The notes beneath the pieces are model-generated. The model had not been told where the DNA came from. It saw only the letters and a program-made list of their open reading frames with translations, and made no database searches. From Gelidibacter sediminis (GTDB taxonomy: Bacteria; Bacteroidota; Bacteroidia; Flavobacteriales; Flavobacteriaceae), in contig NZ_SOBW01000008.1 in the NCBI RefSeq assembly GCF_004364975.1, forward strand, positions 1,238,610-1,302,609: a stretch of 64,000 bases of DNA, given 5' to 3'. Within the stretch, counting starts at the first letter, position 1. Each line of letters opens with the position of its first letter. This document shows positions 63,436 through 64,000 of the stretch, piece by piece. The position numbers and the translations under genes are program-made.

Positions 63436-64000
63436 ATGAAAAATACTGTTTTAATTACTATCACAATTATGACGTTTTTCAGCTGTAATCAGGATAATAA
63501 GAGCAAGTATATTTCAGTCGAAAAGAAAATAGAGCAACCAAAAGACCGAGAAAAAATCCCAGCGTTGACAAATTTTGATACGGTATCTTACGCTGATCGT
63601 GGCCTAAAGTATGCTCTAAACACTCAAGCTGTATTAGGAAATAACTTAATGAAGGCAATTGAAAGCAGTGGCACCTCGGGAGCCTTAACCTTTTGTAATG
63701 AAAAAGCATATCCATTAACGGATAGCATGGCAAAATTGCAAAAAGTCAACCTCAAGCGCGTAACTGATAAACCCAGAAATCCGGACAATCAGGCTAATGC
63801 TGCAGAATTGGAGCACATTGAAACATTTAAAGAAATTATTGCAAACCAAGAATTACCAAACCCAATGATAAGTGAATCTGGAGGCAAGGTGTTGGTATAT
63901 TATCCTATTCTTACCAATTCCATGTGCTTGCAATGTCACGGAAAACCGAATAAAAATATCGCGTCTTCAACACTATCTAAATTAAAAATACTTTACCCAG
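63436..64000 (+). CDS. DUF3365-type haem lipoprotein (3' cut by window)
   Basis: 188 codons are visible and the frame is open at the right edge. MKNTVLITITIMTFFSCNQD is a lipoprotein signal (lipobox FFSC). The mature part has SGTSGALTFCNEKAY and, near the edge, PILTNSMCLQCHGKPN, where CLQCH is a c-type haem attachment motif. The combination matches the DUF3365 (Tll0287-like) family of haem-binding sensor-type proteins. It is probably an envelope redox or signal protein. It starts 84 bp after the decayed HMA remnant. Confidence 0.75.
   Translation, partial: MKNTVLITITIMTFFSCNQDNKSKYISVEKKIEQPKDREKIPALTNFDTVSYADRGLKYALNTQAVLGNNLMKAIESSGTSGALTFCNEKAYPLTDSMAKLQKVNLKRVTDKPRNPDNQANAAELEHIETFKEIIANQELPNPMISESGGKVLVYYPILTNSMCLQCHGKPNKNIASSTLSKLKILYP

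Overview
The window looks like a chromosomal segment of a Flavobacteriaceae (Bacteroidota) bacterium, probably marine. The support is low-GC DNA, promoters of the TTTG / TAnnTTTG type (cleanest before tRNA-Ser), many lipoproteins, a hybrid two-component system, a decayed gene with a T9SS-type C-terminal sorting tail, and family members typical of Flavobacteriia. The genus cannot be fixed from sequence alone. No rRNA, CRISPR array, intact insertion sequence or prophage was seen.

Layout. 1-3.9 kb: end of ribB (its GTP cyclohydrolase II half has lost the zinc cysteines), then three lipoproteins, one with a repeated cupredoxin-like unit and one a ScyD/ScyE-type propeller. 4-10.2 kb: remnant of a T9SS-sorted protein, then a minus-strand operon of lipoprotein, a 1018-residue Tat-lipoprotein with transglutaminase-like and VWA regions, a Tic20/DUF4870 membrane protein and a DUF4412 protein. 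10.3-17.1 kb: a hybrid two-component regulator, a DegT-family aminotransferase and a nitroreductase. 17.3-24.7 kb: tRNA-Ser(UGA), then an accessory island with a small gene broken by a stop, a RhuM-like protein, a type III restriction-modification system (res, mod), an XRE regulator and a decayed gene. 24.7-38 kb: mixed housekeeping and stress genes (UPF0316, methyltransferase, PLP enzyme, MarC, two CsbD-like proteins, a caspase-fold-like protein, alcohol dehydrogenase, DsbA-like protein, UspA, EEP hydrolase, topoisomerase IB).

38.6-44.6 kb: a complete urease operon, ureA-B-C-E-F-G-D plus a UreH-type putative nickel permease. 44.6-51.5 kb: a truncated copy of an aldehyde dehydrogenase 3' end, a CHASE-type histidine kinase, the intact aldehyde dehydrogenase, an AraC regulator with a likely operator, a dicarboxylate symporter and a ThiE-like protein. 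51.5-62.9 kb: a stress-oriented block (SDR, CsbD-like, a 45-residue charged protein, ferritin-like DUF892, YcgG/GntA-like N-oxygenase with DUF1989, DUF421, Pmp3, SemiSWEET, large catalase, exonuclease III, tandem UspA, BCCT transporter). 62.9-64 kb: a decayed heavy-metal-associated domain and the start of a DUF3365 haem lipoprotein cut by the window edge.

Together the genes suggest osmotic, oxidative and nitrogen-source adaptation: urease with its metallocentre chaperones, BCCT osmolyte uptake, catalase, Usp and CsbD proteins. The least explained loci are the VWA/transglutaminase operon, the caspase-like protein without catalytic residues and the YcgG-DUF1989 pair. Several gene remnants in intergenic DNA show active gene loss.
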